From positions 1,492,144 through 1,556,143 of the forward strand of contig NC_009380.1 in NCBI RefSeq assembly GCF_000016425.1: a stretch of DNA of 64,000 nt. Reading direction: 5' to 3'. The position numbers were made by a program, and so were the translations under genes. Shown here piece by piece: positions 52,057 through 63,320 of this stretch. The notes under the pieces are model-generated. The model was not told the origin of the DNA. It was given only the letters and a program-made list of their open reading frames with translations, and ran no database searches. The first letter of the stretch is position 1. Every line of letters starts with the position of its first letter. This DNA is from Salinispora tropica CNB-440. GTDB lineage: Bacteria > Actinomycetota > Actinomycetes > Mycobacteriales > Micromonosporaceae.

Positions 52057-52146
52057 ATGTCGAACAAGCCCAAGCCCGACACCGCTGACGAGGCGCGTGA
52101 GCAGCTGCGCCGTGCGCTGCAGACCTCGATGGACACGCGCCAGTGA
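52057..52146 (+). CDS. Possible 29-residue small protein
   Basis: ATG 52057 is preceded by GGAAGGGG at 7-nt spacing. The product is hydrophilic and helical with a Lys/Pro-rich start (MSNKPKPDTADEAREQLR) and ends SMDTRQ. It lies alone between the small membrane proteins and the MATE gene. Coding is supported only by the ribosome-binding site and protein-like composition. I know of no family. Confidence 0.4.
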   Translation: MSNKPKPDTADEAREQLRRALQTSMDTRQ

Positions 52147-52273
52147 CGTCGCCGATCGGCTGACGTCTCCTCCGACGGGCGGCGGTGGCCGCCCGTCGTC
52201 CGGGGCCACTAGCTGTTGGTAAGTGGCGACCTCGGGTTGCGGTCATTACCAGCCCGTGCCAGGATCGGCGACG

Positions 52274-53602
52274 ATGACCTCGCCCCCCGCCACCGCCCCC
52301 CGCTCCGCCTCGCCCCGCAGGATCGCGGCGCTCGCCCTGCCCGCCCTCGTGGTGCTCGCCGCCGAACCGCTGTATGTGCTGGTGGACACGGCGGTGGTGG
52401 GACACCTTGGCCGGGTCCCGCTCGCCGCGTTGGCGATCGGCGGCACCGTGCTGACGCTCATTGCCTGGCTGGGCACGGTCGTCGCGTACGGCACCACCGG
52501 ACGCTCCGCCCGGCGGTTCGGGGCCGGTGACCGCACCGCCGCCGTCGCCGAGGGGGTCCAGGCATCCTGGCTCGCCCTCGCGGTGGGAGTCGTCGTCGCG
52601 GTCGGTATGCAGGCCGGCGGCGGCGTGCTCGCCCGTACCCTCGTCGGTGCGGACAACGACGTGGCGGAGGCCGCCGCGCAGTGGCTGCGGATCGCGGCGC
52701 TCGGCGCACCGGGTCTGCTCCTCGCCGCGGCCGGCAACGGTTGGCTGCGGGGCATCCAGGACACCCGCCGGCCGCTGTGGTTCGTGCTCGGTCCGAGCCT
52801 TCTCTCCGCGGTGCTCTGCCCGGTGCTGGTCTACCCCGCCGGGCTCGGCCTGCCCGGATCGGCGGTGGCCAACGTCGTGGCGCAGACGATCTCCGGTGCG
52901 CTCTTCGCCGGGGCGCTGGTCTCCGAACGCGTGGCCCTACGCCCCCGCCCCCGGGTTCTCGCCCAGCAACTCGTGCTCAGTCGGGACCTGCTCATCCGCG
53001 GCGTCGCCTTCCAGGCGAGCTTTCTCTCCGCCACCGCGGTGGCCGCTCGCTTCGGCGCGGCGGCGGTCGGCGCCCACCAGATCGTCCTCCAACTCTGGTT
53101 CTTCACCGCCCTTGTGCTCGACGCGCTCGCCATCGCCGCGCAGGCCCTCGTCGGCGCCGCGCTGGGTGCCGACGACGAAGCCGGCGCGCGCGGGTTGGCC
53201 CGTCGGATCGGGCTGCTCGGCGCCGGCTGCGGCGTGGCGTTCGCGCTGCTCTTCGCAGCCGGCGCCGGGGTGGTCCCGGGCTGGTTCAGTGCCGACGGGC
53301 AGGTCCGCGCGGAGGCGATGGTGGCCTGGCCCTGGTTCGTCGCGATGCTGCCGCTGGCTGGCATCGTCTTTGCCCTGGACGGAGTGTTGATTGGCGCGGG
53401 GGATACCCGCTACCTGCGGAACCTTTCGATCGTGGCGGCGTTGGGGGGATTTCTGCCGGCTATCTGGTTGGCGTACGGACTGGATCTCGGACTCGGTGGG
53501 ATCTGGGCTGGGCTCGCGTTCTTCGTGGTGCTGCGGTTGATCGCCCTGCTGTTGCGGCTGCGCTCCGGTCGCTGGGCGGTCGTCGGCGCCGTCCGGGCCT
53601 GA
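52274..53602 (+). CDS. MATE-family efflux transporter (DinF-like)
   Basis: 442 residues from ATG 52274 (MTSPPATAPRSASPRRIAAL); the frame is open for 17 more codons upstream. Twelve hydrophobic segments are visible, beginning ALALPALVVLAAEPLYVLVD TAVVGHLG, which is the DinF/MATE signature. An internal repeat starts near AVGAHQIVLQLWFFTALVLD. Members export drugs or metabolites with Na+ or H+. DinF-type MATE genes commonly lie between rbfA/nrnA and truB in this order. Confidence 0.93.
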   Translation: MTSPPATAPRSASPRRIAALALPALVVLAAEPLYVLVDTAVVGHLGRVPLAALAIGGTVLTLIAWLGTVVAYGTTGRSARRFGAGDRTAAVAEGVQASWLALAVGVVVAVGMQAGGGVLARTLVGADNDVAEAAAQWLRIAALGAPGLLLAAAGNGWLRGIQDTRRPLWFVLGPSLLSAVLCPVLVYPAGLGLPGSAVANVVAQTISGALFAGALVSERVALRPRPRVLAQQLVLSRDLLIRGVAFQASFLSATAVAARFGAAAVGAHQIVLQLWFFTALVLDALAIAAQALVGAALGADDEAGARGLARRIGLLGAGCGVAFALLFAAGAGVVPGWFSADGQVRAEAMVAWPWFVAMLPLAGIVFALDGVLIGAGDTRYLRNLSIVAALGGFLPAIWLAYGLDLGLGGIWAGLAFFVVLRLIALLLRLRSGRWAVVGAVRA

Positions 53603-53671
53603 GTCGCCGGCCCGGACCCGCCGGACGAACTCGACCGCCGGCCAGAGCGCCCGTGCGGCTGACCGCTCGGG

Positions 53672-53974
53672 TCAGGAGAATCTGGGTAGCACGACGTACA
53701 CGGCCATCACCAGCCCCAGAGCCACGGCGAAGGAGACGACGAAGCCGGCCACCTTCATCGTGTTCGGGAAGCGTTGGTACAACCGGCGCCGGCCCTGCCA
53801 CACCTGCCACCGCCGACGCAGGGCGGCGGCCCCCGGGAGCGCGAGCAACGCTACGGCGATCCGGTCCCCAGCCGTGCGCCGCGAGGGCGGTGGGTCGAGC
53901 ATCCAGGCGGGAAGGTTGGACTGCTGCTCCGGTTGGTGTAGCCGAGGGAGCGGGTCGTGGCCCTGGCGCGACAT
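53672..53974 (-). CDS. Hypothetical protein with one C-terminal membrane helix
   Basis: 100 residues from ATG 53974; AGGAGG is 9 nt upstream (ATG 53980 is only 3 nt from it). The N-terminal ~40 residues are polar (GHDPLPRLHQPEQQSNLPAW). A basic helical segment follows (LRRRWQVWQGRRRLYQRFPN), then a single membrane helix near the end (VAGFVVSFAVALGLVMAVYV). Family not recognised. It diverges from truB and converges on the MATE gene. Confidence 0.75.
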   Translation of the reverse strand: MSRQGHDPLPRLHQPEQQSNLPAWMLDPPPSRRTAGDRIAVALLALPGAAALRRRWQVWQGRRRLYQRFPNTMKVAGFVVSFAVALGLVMAVYVVLPRFS

Positions 53975-54122
53975 GGACATGAACCTCCTGTGATCTACCG
54001 TCCGTTGATAGCAGGTGGCAGCAATGCGAATTGTCGCGGACGAGGTGGGCGGGGGCAGGGCCGCCCCGGGGGAAGGCGTCCCGGTGCCGGCCGGGCCAGC
54101 CCGTCTGGCAGGCTTGGCGGTC

Positions 54123-55007
54123 GTGAGCGCAGACGGACTGATCGTGGTCGACAAGCCTGGCGGCATGACCTCGCACGACGTGGTGGCGCGGGTGCGTCGC
54201 CTAGCCCGTACCCGGCGGGTCGGGCACGGTGGCACGCTTGACCCGATGGCGACCGGGGTCCTGGTCGTCGGCGTCGGGCGCGCCACCCGGCTGCTGACCT
54301 ACGTCATCGGGGCCGGGAAGAGCTACACCGCCACGATTCGGCTGGGGCAGGCGACGGTCACCGACGATGCCGAGGGTGATGTGATCTCCAGCACTCCGGC
54401 TGGTCAGGTGACCGAGGAGGCGGTCCGGGCTGCGTTGGCGGTGCAGACCGGCACCGTGGACCAGGTGCCGAGTGCCGTCAGCGCCATCAAGATCGACGGT
54501 CAGCGGGCCTACCGTCGGGTTCGGGCGGGGGACAGCGTTGATCTGCCGCCCCGACGAGTCACCATCTCCCGGCTCGACATGCGGGCGCTGCGCCACGACG
54601 AGCCGGACGTGGTGGACGTGGATGTGGACGTCACCTGTTCCTCCGGCACGTACGTGCGGGCGATCGCCCGGGACACGGGCCGGGCGCTCGGCGTCGGGGG
54701 ACACCTCATCGCGCTGCGGCGTACCGCCGTGGGCGGTTTCACCCTCGGCGAGGCCGCTACTCTCGGCGACCTGGAGCGCCGGGCACCCGAGGTGGTCACG
54801 CTCTCCCTCGCGGCGGCGGCCGACCGGTTCTTCCCGCGCCGTGAGGCGACCGCCGAGGAGGAGCGGGTGCTCTCGCACGGCGGTCCGTTGGACCCGGCCG
54901 GAATCGACGGCCCGTACGCCGTCTTCGGTCCGGCGGGTGGGTTGGTCGCTATCGTCAGCGAACGGGCCGGTCGGGCCCGTGCGGAGATCGTGCTGGCCCC
55001 GGCCTGA
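54123..55007 (+). CDS. truB: tRNA pseudouridine55 synthase
   Basis: 294 residues from GTG 54123 (VSADGLIVVDKPGGMTSHDV). The frame extends to 54015 without start support, and family members begin here. The catalytic Asp40 lies in VGHGGTLDPMATGVLVVGVG; further motifs are KSYTATIRLGQATVTDDAEG and YVRAIARDTG. It makes psi55 in tRNA. Likely leaderless, as no ribosome-binding site is evident. ribF follows within 40 bp. Confidence 0.96.
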   Translation: MSADGLIVVDKPGGMTSHDVVARVRRLARTRRVGHGGTLDPMATGVLVVGVGRATRLLTYVIGAGKSYTATIRLGQATVTDDAEGDVISSTPAGQVTEEAVRAALAVQTGTVDQVPSAVSAIKIDGQRAYRRVRAGDSVDLPPRRVTISRLDMRALRHDEPDVVDVDVDVTCSSGTYVRAIARDTGRALGVGGHLIALRRTAVGGFTLGEAATLGDLERRAPEVVTLSLAAAADRFFPRREATAEEERVLSHGGPLDPAGIDGPYAVFGPAGGLVAIVSERAGRARAEIVLAPA

Positions 55008-55044
55008 CAGCGCGGCGGCCGGACAGCGACAGGGGAGGAGCGTT

Positions 55045-55974
55045 ATGCAGCGGTGGCGGGGGTACGACGCGGCGCCCGGCGGCTGGGGGCGGTCAGTCGT
55101 CACCATCGGCGTCTTCGACGGCGTGCACCGGGGGCACCAGGCGATCATCGGGCACGCGGTGGCGCGGGCCCGCGAACTCGGCGTCAAGTCGGTGGTGGTC
55201 ACCTTCGATCCACACCCCGCCGAGGTGGTACGCCCGGGTTCACACCCGGCTGTGCTCACCGAGCCGACCCGCAAGGCCGAGCTGATCGAGGCGCTCGGCG
55301 TGGACGTGCTCTGTGTGTTGCCGTTCACCCCGGACTTCTCCCGGCTGTCGGCGGAGGCGTTCGTGCACGACGTCCTGGTCGAGCACCTGCACGCCGCGTT
55401 GGTGGTGGTGGGGGAGAACTTCCGGTTCGGGCACCGGGCCGCCGGGGACGTGGCGTTGCTGGAGCAGCTCGGTCGGACCTTCGGCTACGCCGTCGAGGGG
55501 GCGCCCCTGGTGGCCGAGGCGGGGACGATCTTCTCCTCCACGTACATCCGATCGTGCGTCGCCGCCGGAGACGTGGTGGCCGCCGCCAGCGCGCTGGGGC
55601 GGCCACACCGGCTGGAGGGCGTGGTGGTCCGCGGCGACCGGCGCGGTCGCGAGTTGGGTTTCCCCACCGCCAACCTGCTCTGCCACCGGTACGCTGCGGT
55701 CCCGGCCGACGGCGTCTACGCCGCCCGCCTGGTGCGGCGGGGGCAGCGGGAGCCGCTGATGTCGGCGGTGTCGATCGGCACGAACCCGAGCTTCTCCGGC
55801 CGGGAACGGCGGGTCGAGGCGTACGTGCTCGACTTCGACGCGGACCTGTACGGCGAGCGGCTGGCCCTGGATTTCGTGGCGCACCTGCGCGGGCAGGTCC
55901 GCTATGACTCGATTGAGCCGCTGGTGGCCCAGATCGCCGAGGACGTCGAGCGTACCCGCCAAGCCCTGGGGTGA
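55045..55974 (+). CDS. ribF: Bifunctional riboflavin kinase/FAD synthetase
   Basis: 309 residues from ATG 55045, with AGGGGAGGAG upstream. The N-terminal FMN adenylyltransferase half shows TIGVFDGVHRGHQAIIGHAV, VVTFDPHPAEVV and TFGYAVEGAPLV...STYIRSCVAAG. The C-terminal riboflavin kinase half shows RGRELGFPTANLL, DGVYAARLV, SIGTNPSFSGRERRVEAYVL and the Glu-containing ERLALDFVAHLR. It makes FMN and FAD. Co-location with truB and rpsO is standard. Confidence 0.97.
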   Translation: MQRWRGYDAAPGGWGRSVVTIGVFDGVHRGHQAIIGHAVARARELGVKSVVVTFDPHPAEVVRPGSHPAVLTEPTRKAELIEALGVDVLCVLPFTPDFSRLSAEAFVHDVLVEHLHAALVVVGENFRFGHRAAGDVALLEQLGRTFGYAVEGAPLVAEAGTIFSSTYIRSCVAAGDVVAAASALGRPHRLEGVVVRGDRRGRELGFPTANLLCHRYAAVPADGVYAARLVRRGQREPLMSAVSIGTNPSFSGRERRVEAYVLDFDADLYGERLALDFVAHLRGQVRYDSIEPLVAQIAEDVERTRQALG

Positions 55975-56197
55975 TCACGGATAGTGATTGGATTCGACAC
56001 CCCGTCGGCCCCTTGCCCGGTTCGTGGGCAACGGGGCTGGTAGCCTGACGGGGACGTCGGCCTACCGACGTGGGTCCTGGCGTGCCTGCACGACGCCGCG
56101 GGTGCGAGGACCGTCCGCCGCCGGGTGGCGCCCGGCCCTCCGGGTAAGCCCGCTCTGGCGGACACGACATCGATCAACCCACCGAAACAGGGAGAAC

Positions 56198-56467
56198 ATG
56201 GCGCTCGACCAGCAAGCCAAGGCCAAGATCCGCGCGGAGTACGCGACCGTCGAAGGTGACACCGGTTCGCCGGAGGTGCAGGTCGCCGTCCTCACCAAGC
56301 GGATCGCGGACCTGACCGAGCACCTGAAGGTGCACAAGCACGACCACCACAGCCGCCGTGGGCTGCTGCTGCTGGTCGGCCGCCGCCGTCGGCTGCTCAA
56401 CTATGTGCAGAAGAAAGACATCAACCGCTACCGGTCGCTCATCGAGCGGCTCGGTCTGCGCCGGTGA
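56198..56467 (+). CDS. rpsO: 30S ribosomal protein S15
   Basis: 89 residues from ATG 56198, with GGGAGAA upstream. The sequence is canonical ([26 protein letters not shown]: [47 protein letters not shown]). It binds 16S rRNA early in 30S assembly. The 223-bp leader upstream is GC-rich with several potential hairpins and could hold an autoregulatory S15 site, though I cannot identify one firmly. A hairpin terminator follows. Confidence 0.98.
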   Translation: MALDQQAKAKIRAEYATVEGDTGSPEVQVAVLTKRIADLTEHLKVHKHDHHSRRGLLLLVGRRRRLLNYVQKKDINRYRSLIERLGLRR

Positions 56468-56471
56468 CGTG

Positions 56472-56503
56472 ACGGGGGAGGGGCCGACCGGCCGCTCCCC
56501 CGT
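56472..56503 (+). terminator. Hairpin terminator after rpsO
   Basis: ACGGGGGAG-G-GGCC and GGCC-G-CTCCCCCGT form a stem with one G/G mismatch around a GACC loop, 4 nt after the rpsO stop. The remaining 200 bp to pnp contain no gene. Confidence 0.8.
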
Positions 56504-56703
56504 TCCGGTTCACCGCCAGAACCCTCCGACAACCAGGGCCGCACGACCCCCCGACACGCCGGGAGCCGGTCAGCGCACCGGTCTCCGGTAGTGGCCTCCG
56601 GGCATCCGGCATCTCGCCGATCCGCCCGGGCGCTTCGATCGAAGACCGGCCGTCTGAGCAGCTGCGCGTCGCGGTCCGCAGACGCGAAGGAGCGCAACCA
56701 CAG

Positions 56704-59061
56704 ATGACCGAGAGCAACCTCGGTACCGAGTCTCGTACCGCCACGATCGACAACGGGGCCTTCGGCACCCGTGTGATCACCTTCTCCACCGGTCGGCTGG
56801 CCCGCCAGGCCGCCGGCTCCGTCGTCGCCCAGCTCGGCGAGACGGTCGTCCTCTCCGCCACCACCGTTGGCCGGCAGCCGAAGGAGCATTTCGACTTCTT
56901 CCCGCTGACCGTCGACGTCGAGGAGCGGATGTACGCGGCGGGCCGGATCCCCGGCTCGTTCTTCCGCCGGGAGGGGCGACCCAGCGAGGACGCGATCCTC
57001 ACCTGCCGGCTGATCGACCGGCCGCTGCGTCCCTCGTTCGTCAAGGGCCTGCGTAACGAGGTCCAGGTCGTCGAGACCGTCCTGGCCCTCGACCCCAGCC
57101 ACCCGTACGACGTGGTGGCCATCAACGCCGCCTCGATGTCGACGAAGCTCTCCGGCCTGCCGTTCTCCGGCCCGATCGGGGCGACCCGGATGGCCCACAT
57201 CGACGGCTCGTGGGTCGCCTTCCCGACCCACGAGGAGCTGGTGCGCGCCACCTTCGACATGGTGGTCGCCGGTCGGGCCCTGCCCGACGGCGATGTCGCG
57301 ATCATGATGGTCGAGGCGGAGGCCACCGCGCACACCGCGAAGCTGGTCGCCGACGGCGCCTCCGCACCGACCGAGGAGGTCGTGGCGAGCGGGCTGGAGG
57401 CGGCCAAGCCGGCCATCCGTGAGCTGTGCCGCGCGCAGAGCGAGTTGGCCGAGGTGGCGGCCAAGCCGGTCGCCGAGTTCCCGGTCTTCCTCGACTACTC
57501 CGATGACGTGTACGACGCGGTCACGGAGTTGGCCCGGGAGGACGTGGCCGAGGCCCTGAAGATCGCCGGTAAGGCCGACCGCGAGGAGGCCCTGGACCGG
57601 ATCAAGGCCCGGGCGGTCGAGGAGCTCGGCCCGCGCTTCGAGGGCCGGGAGAAGGAGCTCTCCGCCGCGCTGCGGTCGTTGACCAAGTCCGAGGTCCGCA
57701 GCCGGGTGCTGCGCGAGCAGGTCCGCATCGACGGCCGCGGCCCGCGGGACATCCGCCCGCTGACCGCCGAGGTCGGGGTCCTGCCCCGGGTGCACGGCTC
57801 GGCGCTCTTCGAGCGGGGCGAGACCCAGATCATGGGCGTCACCACGCTGAACATGCTCCGGATGGAGCAGTCCCTGGACACGCTCTCCCCGGAGAAGTCC
57901 AAGCGTTACATGCACAACTACAACTTCCCGCCGTACTCGACCGGGGAGACCGGCCGGGTCGGCTCGCCGAAGCGGCGTGAGATCGGCCACGGCGCGCTCG
58001 CCGAGCGGGCCCTGATCCCGGTGCTGCCCTCGCGCGAGGAGTTCCCGTACGCGATCCGGCAGGTCTCCGAGGCGCTCGGCTCCAACGGTTCGACCTCGAT
58101 GGGCTCGGTCTGTGCCTCGACGCTCGGCCTGCTCTCCGCCGGTGTGCCGCTGAAGGCGCCGGTCGCCGGCATCGCCATGGGCCTGATCTCTGACGAGGTC
58201 GAGGGGAAGACCCGGTACGTGACGCTGACCGACATCCTCGGTGCCGAGGACGCCTTCGGTGACATGGACTTCAAGGTCGCCGGTACGCAGGAGTTCGTCA
58301 CCGCGCTTCAGCTCGACACCAAGCTCGACGGCATCCCGTCGGATGTGCTCGCCGCGGCGCTCCAGCAGGCGTACGAGGCCCGGCAGACGATCCTGGAGGT
58401 GATGCAGGCGGCGATCGAGGCACCGGCCACGATGAGTGACTACGCGCCTCGGGTCACCACCGTCAAGATCCCGGTGGACAAGATCGGCATGGTGATCGGC
58501 CCGAAGGGGCAGACGATCAACGCCATCCAGGACGAGACGGGCGCCGAGATCTCGATCGAGGACGACGGCACCATCTACGTCGGCGCGACCAACGGGCCGG
58601 CGGCGCAGGCCGCGGTCGAGCGGATCAACGGGATTGCGAACCCGACCCTGCCGAAGGTGGGCGACCGCTTCCTCGGCACGGTGGTCAAGACCGCCGCCTT
58701 CGGCGCGTTCATCTCGCTGCTTCCCGGCCGCGACGGTCTGCTGCACATCTCCAAGGTGGGCGACGGCAAGCGCGTCGAGAAGGTCGAGGACTTCCTCAAC
58801 GTTGGTGACAAGGTTGAGGTGGAGATCGCCGACATCGACCAGCGGGGCAAGATCTACCTGGACAAGGTGCGCCCGGAGGGCGCCGAGGCCCCGGCGGAGG
58901 GCGCCGCCGAGCGGCCGGCCGGTCGGGACCGGGGCGACCGGGGACCGCGCGACCGCGGTGACCGCGGCGGCCGGGGTCCGGACCGTGGTGACAGCGGCGA
59001 CGGTGGCGACGGTGGTGAGGGCGGCGAGTCGCGTCCGCGCCGTCGTACCCGGCGCAGCTGA
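56704..59061 (+). CDS. pnp: Polyribonucleotide nucleotidyltransferase (PNPase / GPSI)
   Basis: 785 residues from ATG 56704. There are two RNase PH domains ([13 protein letters not shown]... and [20 protein letters not shown]), a helical linker, then KH ([20 protein letters not shown]) and S1 ([20 protein letters not shown]) domains. The C-terminal tail (~735-785) is Arg/Gly/Asp-rich ([20 protein letters not shown]). It degrades and polyadenylates RNA. The actinobacterial protein also has been linked to (p)ppGpp synthesis. The M16 protease gene follows 48 bp downstream. Confidence 0.98.
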   Translation: MTESNLGTESRTATIDNGAFGTRVITFSTGRLARQAAGSVVAQLGETVVLSATTVGRQPKEHFDFFPLTVDVEERMYAAGRIPGSFFRREGRPSEDAILTCRLIDRPLRPSFVKGLRNEVQVVETVLALDPSHPYDVVAINAASMSTKLSGLPFSGPIGATRMAHIDGSWVAFPTHEELVRATFDMVVAGRALPDGDVAIMMVEAEATAHTAKLVADGASAPTEEVVASGLEAAKPAIRELCRAQSELAEVAAKPVAEFPVFLDYSDDVYDAVTELAREDVAEALKIAGKADREEALDRIKARAVEELGPRFEGREKELSAALRSLTKSEVRSRVLREQVRIDGRGPRDIRPLTAEVGVLPRVHGSALFERGETQIMGVTTLNMLRMEQSLDTLSPEKSKRYMHNYNFPPYSTGETGRVGSPKRREIGHGALAERALIPVLPSREEFPYAIRQVSEALGSNGSTSMGSVCASTLGLLSAGVPLKAPVAGIAMGLISDEVEGKTRYVTLTDILGAEDAFGDMDFKVAGTQEFVTALQLDTKLDGIPSDVLAAALQQAYEARQTILEVMQAAIEAPATMSDYAPRVTTVKIPVDKIGMVIGPKGQTINAIQDETGAEISIEDDGTIYVGATNGPAAQAAVERINGIANPTLPKVGDRFLGTVVKTAAFGAFISLLPGRDGLLHISKVGDGKRVEKVEDFLNVGDKVEVEIADIDQRGKIYLDKVRPEGAEAPAEGAAERPAGRDRGDRGPRDRGDRGGRGPDRGDSGDGGDGGEGGESRPRRRTRRS

Positions 59062-59109
59062 CCGTCGGACCAGCGCACCATCCATCCCTCGTCGAACCGG
59101 GAGTCATTC

Positions 59110-61394
<2,285 letters not shown>

Positions 61395-61454
61395 GCGGTT
61401 CGCCCGCACCGTCGGTGCACCCCCCGGGTCGGGGCCGTCAGGGAGTCGGGGCCG

Positions 61455-62036
61455 TCAGGTCGCCGGAGTCGGCTCCGTGGGGACCGCGACGTGTAGTCGT
61501 AACTGGGCGACCAGCATGTCGTCCACGTCCAGCGCGCGGGTCGCCCCGTCCGGCTCCCATCCCGTGCCGGTCAGAAATCCCCGGGTCGCCGCGTCGCCGT
61601 CGAACGCCCACGCCACCGCGCGGGTGAACCCGTCGTCCCGCCAGTGGTCCACCGCCGCGGCGAGCAGCCGGCTGCCGTGCCCGCGTCGACCCCAGCGCGG
61701 CTCCACCAGCAGGTCGGTGACCGCGACGACGCCCGGACCCAGCGCCTCGGCGGGCTCGCCGGGCGCCTGGGCCTCGGCGTCGGCCGGGCCGGAGGCGGCG
61801 AATCCCACCAGATACGATTGCTCGGCCTGTTCGACGGCGACCAGCACCCGGTGAGCGGCCGAGGGCGGCTCCTGTACCGCCGCGGTCCACCGCTGGGCCA
61901 GCCACGCCTCGTCGAGGTTCGCGAGCACCTGCCGGGGCAGGATGCGGCGGTACGCGACCCGCCAGGTTGCGAGCTGGATGCGTGCGATGTCGCCGGCGTC
62001 CTGCGGACGCGCCGGGCGGACGTACCCGAGAGCCAT
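61455..62036 (-). CDS. GNAT-family N-acetyltransferase
   Basis: 193 residues from ATG 62036. The GNAT order is visible: YVRPARPQDAGDIARIQLAT WRVAYRRILP at the N-terminus, acetyl-CoA motif VEPRWGRRGHGSRLLAAAVD HWR and the C-terminal RGFLTGTGWEPDGATR. Similar proteins acetylate small amines or ribosomal proteins; the substrate is unknown. It is convergent with dapB and divergent from the GT87 gene. Confidence 0.92.
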   Translation of the reverse strand: MALGYVRPARPQDAGDIARIQLATWRVAYRRILPRQVLANLDEAWLAQRWTAAVQEPPSAAHRVLVAVEQAEQSYLVGFAASGPADAEAQAPGEPAEALGPGVVAVTDLLVEPRWGRRGHGSRLLAAAVDHWRDDGFTRAVAWAFDGDAATRGFLTGTGWEPDGATRALDVDDMLVAQLRLHVAVPTEPTPAT

Positions 62037-62071
62037 GGCACGAAAGCCTACGCAGGGTGGAGGAGGCGACG

Positions 62072-63310
62072 ATGGCGCAGGGTGCCAGGCGGACGGTCAG
62101 ACAGGTGATCGGTGTGGCCGGGCTCGCCGTCGGGGTGGCCCTCTTCCTGTCCGTGGCGGCCATGCGGCATGGGTTTTTTGACCTCGGGGTCTACTACGGC
62201 GCGATCCGTTACTGGGTGCACGACGGCGGAGAGATCTACGACTTCCTGCGCCCGTTCACCCAGTACGGCTTCACCTACCCGCCGTTCGCAGCCCTGGTCA
62301 TGCTGCCGATGGCGTACGTCTCCTGGACGGTGGCGATCGTGCTGAGCGTCTCCGCGAGCGTGGCGGTCACCCTGGTGCTGTTCTGGTGGCTGCTTGACCC
62401 GATCTCGCGCCGTGCCGGCTGGACCCGCTGGTTCGCCATCGCGGTAGCGCTCTGCCTCGCCGCGGCGTACGAGCCGATGCGGGAGACAGTGAACTTCGGC
62501 CAGGTCAACATGCTGTTGCTGTTCCTGGTGGCGGTGGATCTGCTTCGGCTACTGCCGTCCGGCAGCCGATGGGCCGGCGCCACCATCGGCCTGGCCACCG
62601 CGATCAAGCTGACCCCGGGGATCTTCATCGTCTACCTGCTGGTGACCGGGCGCTGGCGGGCGGCGGTAACCGCGATGGGCACCGCCGCCGGCGCCACCCT
62701 GCTCGCCGCCGCCCTCTTCCCGAATGCCTCCCGGGAGTTCTGGACCGAGGCGCTGTGGAACACCAACCGCGTGGGTGAGCTCTCCTTCGTCTCCAACCAG
62801 TCACTGCGTGGGGTGGTGGCCCGGCTGAACCCGGAGGATCCGAGCACCGTCGTCTGGCTGGTGCTGGTGGTGGCCGTACTGGCGCTCTGGACGTGGCGCG
62901 CCCGGTCTGCGGTGGCGGCCGGTGACGAGGCGACCGGGCTGGCGTTGACCGGTGTGCTGATGTGTCTGATCAGCCCGATCACCTGGGTGCACCATCTGGT
63001 CTGGTTGCTGCCGGCGCTCATCCTGTTGGTGGACAACGCGATGGCCGCGCCCGCCGGTAGCCATCGGCGCCGTCGGCTGCTGGTTGTCGTGAGTGTCGCG
63101 TACGCGTTCCTGATCAGCCGGATCGTGTGGGCCTGGGAGCGGGACTTCACCGGGATTGACGGCTTCCTCGGCAGCAACGTGTACGTCTGGATCAGCCTGG
63201 CGCTGCTGGCGTTTCTCCCGATCCGGCCCGCGGTGGACCGGGCCGCGGTCGAGGTTGCCGGGCCGGACGAGGGCAGCCGGGCCCGGACCGGTGTCGTACC
63301 CGTGACCTAG
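62072..63310 (+). CDS. GT87-type polyprenol-phosphate-mannose mannosyltransferase
   Basis: 412 residues from ATG 62072, behind GGAGGAGG. Around ten hydrophobic helices begin with VIGVAGLAVGVALFLSVAAM. The GT87/DUF2029 (PimE-like) pattern is DLGVYYGAIRYWVHDGGEIYDF, TYPPFAALVMLPMAY, FGQVNMLLLFLVAVDL and ATAIKLTPGIFIVYLLVTGR. The aspartate in the first loop is the expected catalytic base. Members add mannose to phosphatidylinositol mannosides or related glycolipids using decaprenyl-phosphate-mannose. Confidence 0.9.
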   Translation: MAQGARRTVRQVIGVAGLAVGVALFLSVAAMRHGFFDLGVYYGAIRYWVHDGGEIYDFLRPFTQYGFTYPPFAALVMLPMAYVSWTVAIVLSVSASVAVTLVLFWWLLDPISRRAGWTRWFAIAVALCLAAAYEPMRETVNFGQVNMLLLFLVAVDLLRLLPSGSRWAGATIGLATAIKLTPGIFIVYLLVTGRWRAAVTAMGTAAGATLLAAALFPNASREFWTEALWNTNRVGELSFVSNQSLRGVVARLNPEDPSTVVWLVLVVAVLALWTWRARSAVAAGDEATGLALTGVLMCLISPITWVHHLVWLLPALILLVDNAMAAPAGSHRRRRLLVVVSVAYAFLISRIVWAWERDFTGIDGFLGSNVYVWISLALLAFLPIRPAVDRAAVEVAGPDEGSRARTGVVPVT

Positions 63311-63320
63311 TGTCCCCGTG

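Noticed and set aside
55975-56197. A specific S15 autoregulatory structure upstream of rpsO
   Set aside because: Several hairpins are possible in this GC-rich leader, but none could be matched to a known S15-binding motif by eye.
56428-59085. An 885-codon minus-strand frame opposite pnp
   Set aside because: It is an antisense shadow; the PNPase domains are unambiguous on the plus strand.
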